Positions 8,958 to 18,301 of a DNA stretch of 64,000 nt are shown here, piece by piece. The notes beneath the pieces are model-generated. The model did no database searches and was not told the DNA's origin. It saw only the letters and a program-made list of their open reading frames with translations. Positions within the stretch are counted from its first letter, which is position 1. Each line of letters starts with the position of its first letter. The DNA is from Agapetus fuscipes (taxonomy: Eukaryota > Arthropoda > Insecta > Trichoptera > Glossosomatidae). The position numbers and the translations under genes were made by a program. Location of the stretch: positions 2,666,001-2,730,000 of the forward strand of contig OX637340.1 of the NCBI GenBank assembly GCA_951799405.1, given 5' to 3'.

Positions 8958-9440
8958 GAAGCTGTAACTGTAACTCTGTTGCCATTCCGCTAGGGGTGGC
9001 CAGAGCCTTTGCAGAGCTGCCTCCATTTTTTCCTATCCTAACATACCTCTTTCACTTCATTCATATCCATCACCTTTTTAATCCATCTTCTTTTACGCTC
9101 ACTTTGTATATCCCATTCTTTCACAAGCTCCTCAATCTGATCACTCCATACTTTGCTCGGTCGTCCCTTCCCTCTTTTTCCTTTCACACTTTCTTTGTAC
9201 TTTGTCAGTCTATCATCATTCATTCTTTCCACATGCCCAAACCATCTCATCACATTCTTTTGTACCTTAACTTTCACATCCTCTTTCAAATTACATTATT
9301 TTTTTACCCATTCATTCCTAGCTCTATCCCTCAGAGTTTTTCCTGTCATGCTTCTCAAATGCTTAATTTCCACCGCACATACTTTACTCATTTCGCTACG
9401 TTCACTGTCCATGCCTCACTTCCATACATCAAAGTCGGTA
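8958..9440 (-). pseudogene. Ln-B LINE RT C-terminus and 3' end
   Basis: On the minus strand the sequence begins near 9440 with LMYGSEAW-like coding (CTTTGATGTATGGAAGTGAGG reversed) and continues through MRWFGHVERMNDDRLTKYK and GKRGKGRPSKVWSDQIEELV to MDMNEVKEVC near 9038. It ends with the family 3' end at 8958-9010 (GCTCTGGCCACCCCTAGCGG reversed). A frame break lies near 9290, where coding shifts. This is the C-terminal domain that follows the RT in RTE-like LINEs; the catalytic RT itself is missing. It is a 5'-truncated, frameshifted copy. A large open frame on the opposite strand (8996-9511) is its shadow. Confidence 0.8.
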
Positions 9441-10137
9441 ACAAAACATGTGCAGAAAAAAGGAAACAAAGAGAAGTACTTCATTCCGGATCGTTTAATA
9501 ATATCTTTTAGCACTGGTATTGTATTTTTTCCAAAATTCAATATTTTTATTTTTGCAATATTTTATTTTAGCTTTTCCTGTAAGTCTTAAACAACGTCTG
9601 CGTGTATTGAGAAAATTGTTATCATTTGACCCGATTACTTCGCTCGTGTGCGGCCTTACAAAGTATGTGTGTATTAAAAATACTTAAAATTATAAAAACA
9701 CACATACAACTTATAAGATTTTATCAACGGTGAAAAGGTTAATTGATTAAAGCTACATTTACTCTGTCAACAAGTAAAGCGCTTATGCTGATGGTCATTT
9801 AGCATCAATATAGCAATTTTCCAGCTACAAGTAACAGCGGCACTTGAGGTATTTCGCCTTTCCAGCGTAGCTGAATACTTTGCTTGTGTTGGGATTTTGA
9901 TAAGAACAGTATCATTATCAGTCACATGATTTCTTTTTATTGTTGATCTGAATTTCCTCTCTCTAGTACGTGATTTTGCACGTACCAAAAAAAAAAGTTT
10001 TTTTTCTCACATTTCGTTTTTGCAATAAAACCTCATTTAATCACGTAAATCATGCCCGTTGTCTATACAATAATATATATTTTTTTCCTTTGCATTTATT
10101 TTCTCCCTTCCATTTACTTCACCCCAGATCTATTTGT
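9441..10137. other. Unassigned AT-rich sequence
   Basis: No recognisable gene or repeat; low-complexity runs around 9990-10130. Confidence 0.4.
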
Positions 10138-10532
10138 TTATTTTCCTATCCGAACCAAAGGTCCATCCAGCCTTAGAGCAACTGGGTCTTGCCTGAGAAT
10201 TGGCGTTTTGTAGCGACGACCAAGCTCGTTAAAAGTCCGGTCGATAGCTCAGTTGGTAGAATGCTTGCATTCTATATTGAGAACAAGAGTTCGATCCCCA
10301 CCGAGGGTGTCAGAAATTATTTCCCGTTTCGGTGTTTATTTCAAGCCCAAAATACCGGCAAGGCCTTCACAAGAAATGAGAACCAGCCCCCGCAGGAGCT
10401 GGGAAACCCCCACTTCAACTGAAGTGGTTGGTAGAAGTAGTCAGTAGAAGTGGTCCCGAATCGCCACATGCGATCCCTTCAGGGATAACGCAATCAAGAA
10501 GTCACACTATATGTGTAGGCTAGTTGCGTTTC
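10138..10532 (+). mobile_element. Composite SINE: SINE-B body joined to SINE-C
   Basis: Bases 10138-10227 are SINE-B body (CCAAAGGTCCATCCAGCCTT, then GCGACGACCAAGCTCGTTAA). They pass straight into the SINE-C head at 10232: A box TAGCTCAGTTGG 10245-10256, B box AGTTCGATCCCC 10288-10299. The SINE-C body follows to TGCGTTTCCG near 10532. The same junction occurs independently at 13991-14472, so the fusion is an inherited composite, not chance adjacency. Confidence 0.82.
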
Positions 10533-10839
10533 CGATCACAGCATGACATTTTCATGTGTTGATTTTTGTGAAAAACCAAAAAAGTGTAGGTATATATCTG
10601 GAAGAGTTCCTTATTTTGTAGCAAAATAAAATTACCCCATAAAGGAAGAAAGATTTGGGTATTTAAATCTGCCTCTTTATTTTCACATTCATTTCCCTAT
10701 TCTCCTAAATATATTATACTCTCTGCACTTCTTCCTATCGTTGCATGCTCTTTTCAATTCATATGTATCCACTGCGTTCTTCATTCGTTTCCTTCATTTC
10801 AACAATACAGAATAATTTAAAATATTGAATAAAAACACT

Positions 10840-11095
10840 CTGATTGGCTCGTGTATCGGAGGCGAGTTGTTATTGTTTTTATGTGTCGGCCATTTGTTGA
10901 AGATTCCTTGAACTGCTGGTCACTAACTCACGCTGATATGGATTCCTCTGTACACGCCAAGTATAAAGCACTTCGTTCAAACTCAACCAAAGCGTTTACG
11001 AGAAAATCTGTGAAAATTAAAACTGCACCGTTAAGAGAGCGTTTTAGCTTACTTATATTTTTTGTCTAAAGCTTGCGAAGAGTTTTATACTTGGG
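10840..11095 (+). repeat. Dispersed repeat K
   Basis: AAGTATAAAGCACTTCGTTC, then CAAACTCAACCAAAGCGTTT, and a terminal TTTTATACTTGGGGTA. Related blocks occur at 15715-15870, 17434-17600, 23036-23200, 49858-49990 and 50205-50330. These look like members of one MITE-like family with a central TCAACCAAAGCGTTTAC motif; ends were not resolved. Confidence 0.5.
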
Positions 11096-11279
11096 GTACT
11101 GTGCCATTAGCTCAGATAAAAACTGTGTCATCTCTTCAACACTGGCCGCGACTAACGTAGGCCACTGCTTCAACACTTACGCAACGAAATATTATTGTGT
11201 GTTTAATGTTATCACTTCGAATTCACTTGACATCTCAATGGGAACAAACTTCGGCTGAAACTGGAGCCAAATCAAGGAT

Positions 11280-11656
11280 TGAAGAACCTATAAGAAGAGT
11301 TAACACAATGTTTGAGCGTGCATTTGCAGTTGCTGGTCCTCTGGCAAATGTCAAATTGTTGATCCAAGACATCATGGGTCGAAAAGAAGTCCAACGAAAA
11401 GTTGTTGCGGGACGTAGAAGAAAGAAGAGAGCTGATAAATCATATTTTAAAGAGGAAAGCCAAGCTAATAGGGCACTCAATCAGACACAGCACCTTTCTT
11501 AGCAACATCTTTGAAGGCAAAATCTTAGGACAACGCACAAGAGGTCGCCCAAGAACTTCATACTTCATGGATGTCTCCTCCTATTCGCATCTCAAGAGGA
11601 TGGCAGCAGACAAAGACAGATGGCTGATACAACAAGGCACTGCCTTTAGAAGATGA
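11280..11656 (+). pseudogene. Ln-C LINE C-terminal fragment
   Basis: The frame 11402-11656 encodes RKAKLIGHSIRHSTFL, then NIFEGKILGQRTRGRPRTSY, ending AADKDRWLIQQGTAFRR. This is the post-RT tail found in several non-LTR families (KL.GH..RH..FL..I.EGKI.G.R.RGRPR). Upstream to about 11280 is in a different frame but recurs at 25110-25450 in reverse. A (TGA)n-like stub follows the stop. RT core absent, frame broken, dead copy. Confidence 0.7.
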
Positions 11657-11664
11657 TGATGGTC

Positions 11665-11840
11665 CTCTGGCCTGGAACCACCTGCCACATCATTTGAGAG
11701 AGCTAGAGGACCACGGAAAGTTCCGGAATGTACTGAAGACAAGAAAATTTCTGGCTTCGTTTGTACCAGCTCCCTTGGAGTGACTGCATCACGAAACGGC
11801 GCTATAAAAAAATTATCAACTCATCATCATCATCAACAAT
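11665..11840 (+). pseudogene. LINE ORF2 terminus, CR1/L2-like, with CAT-repeat tail
   Basis: The frame reads GPLAWNHLPHHLRELEDHGK, then FRNVLKTRKFLASFVPAP. 'WN.LP..LR......F+..LKT..F' is the typical last segment of CR1/L2/Jockey-type ORF2 proteins. It ends in a (CAT)n run (11822-11836), a usual 3' tail for such elements. Only this end is present, directly after the Ln-C scrap. Confidence 0.6.
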
Positions 11841-11892
11841 GGACCCACATCGAAATTCTAGATTATGCAAAAAAAAATCCTCAACATGATTG

Positions 11893-12112
11893 TTTTTTTA
11901 AAAATAGATTTGTGGAAAGGAATGCAATCCACCAACCTTTTTTGCCTGGCCAGCTGTCTTCATGCGAATGCAGAAGCTTGTGTGCATGCAACGGCATCTG
12001 TTGAAGCAGGGTCCAAGTTATGTTCAAGTGAGCTAGACGCAAGATTCGAACCAACGTTATCCAGTTCCAAATACCGCGCCTCTACCCCTTGGCCATAGCA
12101 CCGACAATGTGT
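11893..12112 (-). mobile_element. SINE-D, nearly full length
   Basis: On the minus strand the head near 12112 reads GTCGGTGCTATGGCCAAGGG (A-box-like TGGCCAAGGGG), then GGTTCGAATCTTGCG (B box near 12050). The body contains GCATGCACACAAGCTTCTGC and the copy ends at CACAAATCTATTTT near 11893. A tRNA-derived SINE distinct from SINE-B and SINE-C. Confidence 0.78.
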
Positions 12113-12126
12113 TCTACATTTTTTTC

Positions 12127-12255
12127 TCTACTCAACTGAAACCCGCACTTCAGCTGAAGGTGGTTGGTGTGAGGCAGGCCCCTTACCTGTAAAAATAAAT
12201 AGGTCCCTAATCGCCACATGCGATCCCTTCGGGGATAACGCGGGCAAGAAGTTAG
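12127..12255 (+). repeat. SINE-C 3' body fragment
   Basis: CTTCAGCTGAAGGTGGTTGG, then CCCTTACCTGTAAAAATAAA and ATGCGATCCCTTCGGGGATA. Headless SINE-C ending at AAGAAGTT. Confidence 0.75.
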
Positions 12256-12837
12256 TAGACGCACTGCTGGCAAAACTAATAAGATGTCGATGAAAATTAT
12301 CGCGTCCGAGTTGAACTTATTGCGCAATATCTATTAATGCTGTCGCGGGCCGTATGAAAGGCTTTATTTAAGAACCGTATGTTGGACAGGCCTGTTCTAA
12401 ACCCATCTGTTTCAGGGTCACAACAAGCAGTTTTGAAGTGATTGAGGTTGAGTGGTTGAGCGTTCGGAGAAATTTGACGTCCATAAATAGGTTCGACACG
12501 ATGACATTTACGATCATAATTAATTATTTTATTTTTATTATTATTTATTATTACGTTAATCATTTCCACACTTTTCTCGTACCGTTTTGAGCCGTATCTT
12601 TCGATATGTTACTATAGGATATAGTAGCTTCCATAGTCTGTTATCAGCTGTGATACGATGTACACACGCCTGATAAGGGATAATAAATGTTGTGATATCT
12701 CGCCAGGAGCCGCCGGTCATGTGACATTACAGATGCACCGACACACACCACTTTATTCCTCGTCTTTTTCTTGTGCTCGCTTCTTCTAACTCTACAATGT
12801 TCAATCATAAATTGTAATTTTAAACTATGTCCGTCCA
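12256..12837. other. Unassigned sequence
   Basis: No gene or repeat family recognised; two frames here overlap each other on the minus strand without recognisable motifs. Confidence 0.4.
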
Positions 12838-12995
12838 GCCCTGGGGTGGAAGTCTCATCACCACGAAAATCGTTCAGATTAGTATGAAGACAAGATGGCC
12901 GCCAGTGAACGGCTGATTAGGCATTGACAGGTCTTCATACAAATATTACCGATATTCGGTAGATAAAAATTACCGTGGGGATGAGATTTACAGCT
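12838..12995. repeat. MITE-G copy
   Basis: Inverted-repeat element: left TGGAAGTCTCATCACCACG, right ATTACCGTGGGGATGAGATT. Core AAGATGGCCGCCAGTGAACG, then ATTACCGATATTCGGTAG. Left arm eroded. Confidence 0.75.
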
Positions 12996-13990
12996 CAGAG
13001 TAGGTATGCACAAAAGATGCCTAACTCACAGGTCTGCAAATGCATCATGAAAATGTACCCTGGAGAAAGGAGAAGAAAGACCAAGGCGGAAGTGTCAAGC
13101 TTGAGGACGGTGGTTGAGGACAGGGTCTGCTAGAGGCTTAAGTAAAACTCGATGAAGTGCCATTGAAGATGACGGTTTGTCCATATCTTTATACATTTTG
13201 AATTGTAGTACCTTTAGCCTTCCGGTTTTTTTCCGGTATCTGTTATCCGGTAGCATTGCGCTTTTGGTGTAAAGTTGAACAATGTATGTAATGTTTCTCT
13301 TACCGAATGGGCTTGGCATATTAATTGAAAAGAAAAAAAAATGTTGTCACACTACCGGGTTGCTAGTCAAAAGGCAAGAAAATATTTTGTTAATTATTGT
13401 TCTTAATTCAAATATGTACTGATTCAATTGTAAATTTTCAGAGAGATAAAGATCTTCCTTTTACAAATAGTTTCTTATCAGACCTGTAAGCTACTGTTAG
13501 ACTTTGAACCCGTCAATTAACCTAATAAGTTTTTTTGTGCGTACTTAATTTCTCACGTTATGTTTGAGAAAATCACACAACTCGTGAAAGGATTTCATTA
13601 TTTCACGTAAATAAACAAATGCACATTTTTCAATTCCAAAGAGTCTGTGCAAACCTTGAACATCGTAGGGTTTAACTGATTATTATGAATTGCGATAACG
13701 TCGGACGTTATCTCTGTGAAAACACTTCGTTGGTGGAAATTATACTTCGCAATACGCTAACAGTGAATTAATTAAGCAAGAAGATGCGATTGTGTATGAA
13801 AACAAACTGTCTGCAGATCTGTACGAGCATCGTGCTGTTGTGGATACGACTAAGATGATTCTGGAATGTGAAATATAAATTAGAGCTTCGTCGGTGTTGA
13901 TGAAATAAAGCAGAACCATTTTTCTCTCACTCATATTAATACACTGAAATTCGGCTGTCGATAATATTCTTAGAAACCATTTTAAGATAC
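12996..13990. other. Unassigned sequence
   Basis: No gene recognised. A short piece of repeat E in reverse lies at about 13335-13385 (CCGGGTTGCTAG, then AATATTTTGTT). Confidence 0.4.
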
Positions 13991-14472
13991 TGCAACTAAG
14001 CTACACATATAGTGTAACTTCTTGCCTGCGTTTCCCCGAAGGGGTCGCATGTGGTGATTCTATTTATTTTTACAGGTAAGGGGGCCGTCCTCACACCAAC
14101 CACTTTCAGTTGAAGTGGAGATTTCCCAGCTCCCAGGCTGGTTCTCATTTCTTGTGAAGGCTGAGTAAACCTTTGAGATCGAACCCTTGCTCTCGGCATG
14201 GAATGCAAGCATTCTACCAATTGAGCTATCGACCTTTTTACGATCTTGACCGTCGTCGCTACAAAGCGCCAATTCTCAAGCAAGACCCAATTGCTGTAAG
14301 GCTGGATGGACCTTTGGTGACCGGTCATTGGTAAAGGTTTTATGATTTTTTCAACCCAGCGAAGAGCAGATTTGAAAATATAAATGGTTTATTTTTTTGT
14401 GCTCCGCCGGGCATCGAACCCACAACCTTCCCATTCAGAGTCCGAAGTGTTACCACTGAACTACGGACCGGT
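13991..14472 (-). mobile_element. Composite SINE: SINE-B head and body fused to SINE-C
   Basis: From 14472 leftwards: SINE-B tRNA-like head (GACCGGTCCGTAGTTCAGTG; B box GGTTCGATGCCCGGCGG near 14405), SINE-B body to about 14245 (GCGCTTTGTAGCGACGACGG), then the SINE-C head (GGTCGATAGCTCAATTGG near 14225, GGGTTCGATC near 14180) and body to 13991. Two pol III-type promoters in series. The 5' end abuts the minisatellite. Confidence 0.85.
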
Positions 14473-14703
14473 CGTACATTGACCGGTACTATACATTGAC
14501 CGGTACTATACATTGACCGGTACTATACATTGACCGGTACTATACATTGACCGGTACTATACATTGACCGGTACTATAAATTGACCGGTACTATACATTG
14601 ACCGGTACTATACATTGACCGGTACTATAAATTGCCCGGTACTATACATTGACCGGTACTATACATTGACCGGTACTATACATTGACCGGTACTATACAT
14701 TGA
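14473..14703. repeat. 17-bp minisatellite, about 13 units
   Basis: Tandem units of TTGACCGGTACTATACA, nearly identical, with single substitutions (ATACA to ATAAA, GACC to GCCC). The array starts at the very end of the SINE-B head, whose own terminus is GACCGGTC, so the unit was probably seeded from it. Confidence 0.95.
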
Positions 14704-15139
14704 AAATCGATCATTATGTATTATCACACAAAAATAAACGTCTTATCTGATATGTCCATTAAGACTTAATTCTAATGATAGTCCCATGAAAAAATATTCT
14801 CACAAATCAATACGCTTTCAATTTTTTGTGTGTCAATTATCCTTTATATAAAAACCATCGTTTTCTTTCATTTAGAGTTACAAAATACGTAAAATGTTTT
14901 ATCATACTATTATCACTTACCCCCGTATTCATAAACACTTCAAACACTCCCCTTAGGCTTCACTAGCGCTTAGCATGCTTATTTATTCAACATATGTACG
15001 AACAAATGAAAACTATTCTAAGCGCAAGTGAGGCCTAATGTAGTATTAAGTTAAGTAAGTGTTAGTAGGAAAAAATCAATTTATATGAATTTTCACAGTG
15101 TTAATACACAAACCATAATTTTTTTTTTTTAAGATAAAT
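14704..15139. other. Unassigned AT-rich sequence with MITE edge
   Basis: Bases 14930-15070 begin ACCCCCGTATTCATAAACAC and contain TTCTAAGCGCAAGTGAGGCC, a partly palindromic arrangement related to 950-1006. Otherwise unremarkable. Confidence 0.35.
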
Positions 15140-15480
15140 AAATAAAAATGTTTCATTAAACTACAATTATTTATTTAAGAGACTTTATTTTTAACGATTT
15201 TGTTTCACAATTTACAGCAATTGATAATCCCTGCTTATGGGTCTTCACGGCAAAATGCTTGAAGTGACTTTTCCACTTTTCGCACCATTGCAGTCCCTAT
15301 ATATAGGTACAAAATAAATCTTTCTTGCATATTCCAGATCATTCGATCTCTCGCTCATACCAGACCGCCGTTATACGCCGGTATGTACCTTACTACTACC
15401 ATCATGGATCATACTGGACTGTTCTACACACACTATTGTACCTGTACAGGCGCACGCAGGTACTCCAAGTTCGTAACAAT
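15140..15480. repeat. Possible solo-LTR-like repeat
   Basis: Shares ordered blocks with 26190-26450: GTCTTCACGGC..AATGCTT, AGGTACAAAATAAATCTTTC, TACCAGACC, and terminal CGTAACAATA. A piece (ATGGATCATACTGGACTGTT, then CTACACACAC) also recurs at 55300-55330. Length and terminal conservation suggest an LTR or a short dispersed element; no internal region found. Confidence 0.35.
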
Positions 15481-15714
15481 ATATTTAACTCCGACTATCT
15501 TTGATTCAGTGTAAAAAAAAATACAAATGTGCAATTTAGCACTCTATTCTTTATGTTGCCTATCAGCATGTGGTCGCATCGGCCATTTATTAGCGAGAAA
15601 TAAACCCCGACCCGTTAATGATTTTTAAATTATGAGAGGAGACCGAGTCTACACATAATGATGCATCCCTGTCATTGATCTAGACCTCTTCTCGCCTCTG
15701 TACCCCAACTCTTA

Positions 15715-15870
15715 AAAATTCCAATTAAACTCAACCAAAGCGTTTACTACAAATACATCAAACGAGAATTGCGCCTCTTGTGAGCGTTTAAGATTTTTGG
15801 CTGAACGCGATGGTGGAGTTTACACGTAAATTTATACATTTGGGTATTGAAGGTGACACAGCGCACCCAT
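15715..15870 (+). repeat. Dispersed repeat K
   Basis: AAACTCAACCAAAGCGTTTA, then GCGCCTCTTGTGAGCGTTTA and GAGTTTACACGTAAATTTAT; same family as 10840-11095. Confidence 0.5.
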
Positions 15871-16058
15871 AACTAACATGGGTGATTGACACGGGCGGAG
15901 TAAAAAAACTCGATGGTCGGCTTCGCTGTTTCCCGCCTCCACGGTCTTTTTGCAGAATGGACCGAGATGCAAAAAATCCTGTTCAAACTTGAACTATCTT
16001 TATGTACATATCAAAATCATCTGTGAAATTAATTACGTTTTTCGTTGCCTGAAAATCT

Positions 16059-16355
16059 TTGTGGAAGAAGAAACGCATGCCAAAACATAACGCGAACAAG
16101 TTAGAAGGGAAAACTCTGAGCCATTGCTGGAATGCCACCCTGGAACAGAATGAGGAACACAGAAATCCGAAAACCTGTAAGACACTGGATGCTGTCCGGA
16201 GGAGTAGGAAGAGAAGACGCTTCTGGCGAGACTACGAGTTCAGAATGGATGCAGATCGGATACTAAATTTTGCTGCAAAGGAACTGCCAATTGGTCAGCG
16301 GCCACCACGCAGACCCTTTAAGAGGTGGAGGGGCAGCTGGTCTTCAGGGTCATAG
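16059..16355 (+). pseudogene. Unrecognised ORF, possibly LINE tail
   Basis: A 98-codon frame whose C-terminal half reads RRSRKRRRFWRDYEFRMDAD, then AAKELPIGQRPPRRPFKRW. The arginine-rich end with a '..G.RP.RRP.KRW' pattern is reminiscent of the basic tails that close non-LTR retrotransposon proteins (GRGRP..RW), but no RT motif is present and the match is weak. Half of it is included in the 209-bp tandem duplication. I do not recognise it as a host protein. Confidence 0.3.
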
Positions 16356-16600
16356 GAGGAGACTGCAGAGACTGATCAATAGATAGCTCAACACTGGATG
16401 TTGTCCGGAGGAGTAGGAAGAGAAGACGCTTCTGGCGAGACCACGAGTTCAGAATGGATGCAGATCGGATACTAAATGTTGCTGCAAAGGAACTGCCAAT
16501 TGGTCAGCGGCCACCACGCAGACCCTTTAAGAGGTGGAGGGGCAGCTGGTCTTCAGGGTCATAGGAGGAGACTGCAGAGACTGATCAATAGATCTAACAT
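16184..16600 (+). repeat. 209-bp tandem duplication
   Basis: Two near-identical units: CTGGATGCTGTCCGGAGGAG at 16184 and CTGGATGTTGTCCGGAGGAG at 16393, each running to GACTGATCAATAGAT. Only a few substitutions separate them, so the duplication is recent. Confidence 0.92.
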
Positions 16601-16728
16601 AAGAGGAGGAAGAAAAAACTTCGTCACGAGGTGTGATTTCTACACGATCATTTAGGATGAACTAATTCTCACATATCTCACTATTTCAAATTGTATTGTG
16701 TGCCCGCGAGGGTAAATTACGAGTATAA

Positions 16729-16966
16729 GGGCTTGTTGCACCAACGTTCAATCATTTTTTGATTCACACATCTAATTTGATTGCTTAATTTTGGTAAGAA
16801 CCTCGGTTAAATATTTCTCGGAAGTGGGTAATAATTAGATGGAATTTGAACAGGAAAGATGATGTACATCAGCTGATTTACGTAAATGCAACCTAATTTT
16901 GATTTGATGGGAGAAATCACGCTTAATTTTGATTGTTGTCTGATTGAAGTTTGATGCCAAAGGCCC
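16729..16966. mobile_element. PIF/Harbinger-like MITE, TAA target duplication
   Basis: A 238-bp element with TIRs GGGCTTGTTGCACCAACGTT / (reverse) GGGCCTTTGGCATCAAACTT, flanked by TAA at 16726-16728 and 16967-16969. A 3-bp TAA duplication fits Harbinger or ISL2EU-type transposition. A half copy occurs at 21405-21545. Confidence 0.72.
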
Positions 16967-17433
16967 TAATTGTTGAAAAGGATTAGATCGATATCTGATT
17001 AAAACAGCTTCAAAGAAAAAATATAAATAACTTTACATAAAGAAATAAATATTTTGTAGAAACTTTGCTTAGATTACCAACTTATAATCTTTATCAATAA
17101 CACACTTAAAAATTTGTATATATAAATCTCCAAGAACACCACATTTCTAAAGAACAGTCTTATCAGAATATTCTAAGAAAACGCTGCCAATTTGATTTAC
17201 TGGACAGCGTTGTACCGGAGATTTCAACGTCGCAGAATGGGGACGAATCGCCGGTACGCTAGGTAAAACCCACCTCGAGCAAAAAATCCTAACACAGTAC
17301 TAATATTATCGAGCAGACAGGTTTGCATGTAGACGGATTGTACGTATCTACCTGTATACTGAAAGTACCACACTGATTTTTCGGTCAGCCGGTTTTTTGT
17401 ACCGGTATAGAATATTCTAAATTCCTCGTGCAC

Positions 17434-17600
17434 CGATCCCAAGTATAAAGAATTACGTTCAATCTCAACTATAAGCGTTTGCCGAAAATAAATAGCAACT
17501 AAAACAGCGCCTCTCTTTAACGTTATTTTCTTCCGTGTATTTTTGTGAAAACGCCATGATTGAGTTTACACGTAGAGTGTATATACATATTTGGGATACA
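17434..17600 (+). repeat. Dispersed repeat K
   Basis: CAAGTATAAAGAATTACGTT, then TCAACTATAAGCGTTTGCCG and GAGTTTACACGTAGAG; ends near ACATATTTGGGATACAG. Confidence 0.5.
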
Positions 17601-17929
17601 GATGATTCGCCTTCTCTTAGAAATTCACTGACGTTTTTTTTAATGTAATGTATGAATTGGAATCTACGCAGTAATTAGTTTATCTTGGAAAATCAACTAG
17701 TACGTCCACTTATTTTTATAGGTGTGTATAAGTATTGATTTCTGGTAGCCGGTAGCAATCATTTCCGAAAAATGGATGAGTCATTTTATTCGGTAGTTTC
17801 GTAAATTTTAAATTTTAAGTACCTACATAAAAAATACTTCCTCGAAATGTTTTTCATTTTCAATACCATAGTATTCGATCTAAGCAATACTCAAAGGCAA
17901 ACTGTCAAGTAATTTTGGCATTCTCTTTG

Positions 17930-18148
17930 GCTCCTTGACTGATAGGTTGGTATGAGGCTGACCCCCCGTGCTGTAAAAATTTGTTCACTTTTGCCAATAC
18001 GACCCCGGTTTCAGGGAAAAGCGGCAGGAGTTTCAAGGTTCATGTTCATGTGAGGTATTGTTTATTTGTGTGCACACATGCAGAATGTGTATTGTGTAGA
18101 CGCGAACCTACATGTGCCTGTCTTAGGGCATGCATTTAGTATGGGGGG
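17930..18148 (+). mobile_element. Ln-A 3' unit, diverged subfamily
   Basis: GGCTCCTTGACTGATAGGTT, then GCTGACCCCCCGTGCTGTAA and GCACACATGCAGAATGTG. Same subfamily as 35918-36166 (minus), 45388-45493 and 45911-46110. It is cut off at a G-run before reaching the usual tail. Confidence 0.72.
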
Positions 18149-18301
18149 GTCCCATGTCTTTCCTCGCATCAGGGCCGCAGATGGGCTTTATGCGGACCTG
18201 AATTAAGTGCTATTCTGCTAAATTCCTTACACTTTAGAAATCAATCCAAATCGGAGCTTCTTAGCGCTTGCGAAACAACTACATAGATAAAAAAAACTAC
18301 A
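18149..18301. other. Unassigned stretch before the RT ORF
   Basis: No endonuclease coding was found here. It holds a G-run (18142-18148) and unremarkable AT-rich sequence up to the 5' edge of the Ln-A copy. Confidence 0.4.

Noticed and set aside
8996..9511. 171-codon plus-strand ORF
   Set aside because: Opposite-strand shadow of the Ln-B RT tail; composition (H, F, L, S rich) is what reversed GRP/WFGH coding gives.
14473..14703. CRISPR array
   Set aside because: Contiguous 17-bp units with no unique spacers, in a eukaryotic repeat landscape.
15140..15480. Confident LTR retrotransposon call
   Set aside because: No internal region, primer-binding site or TSD could be found; kept only as a possible solo-LTR-like repeat.
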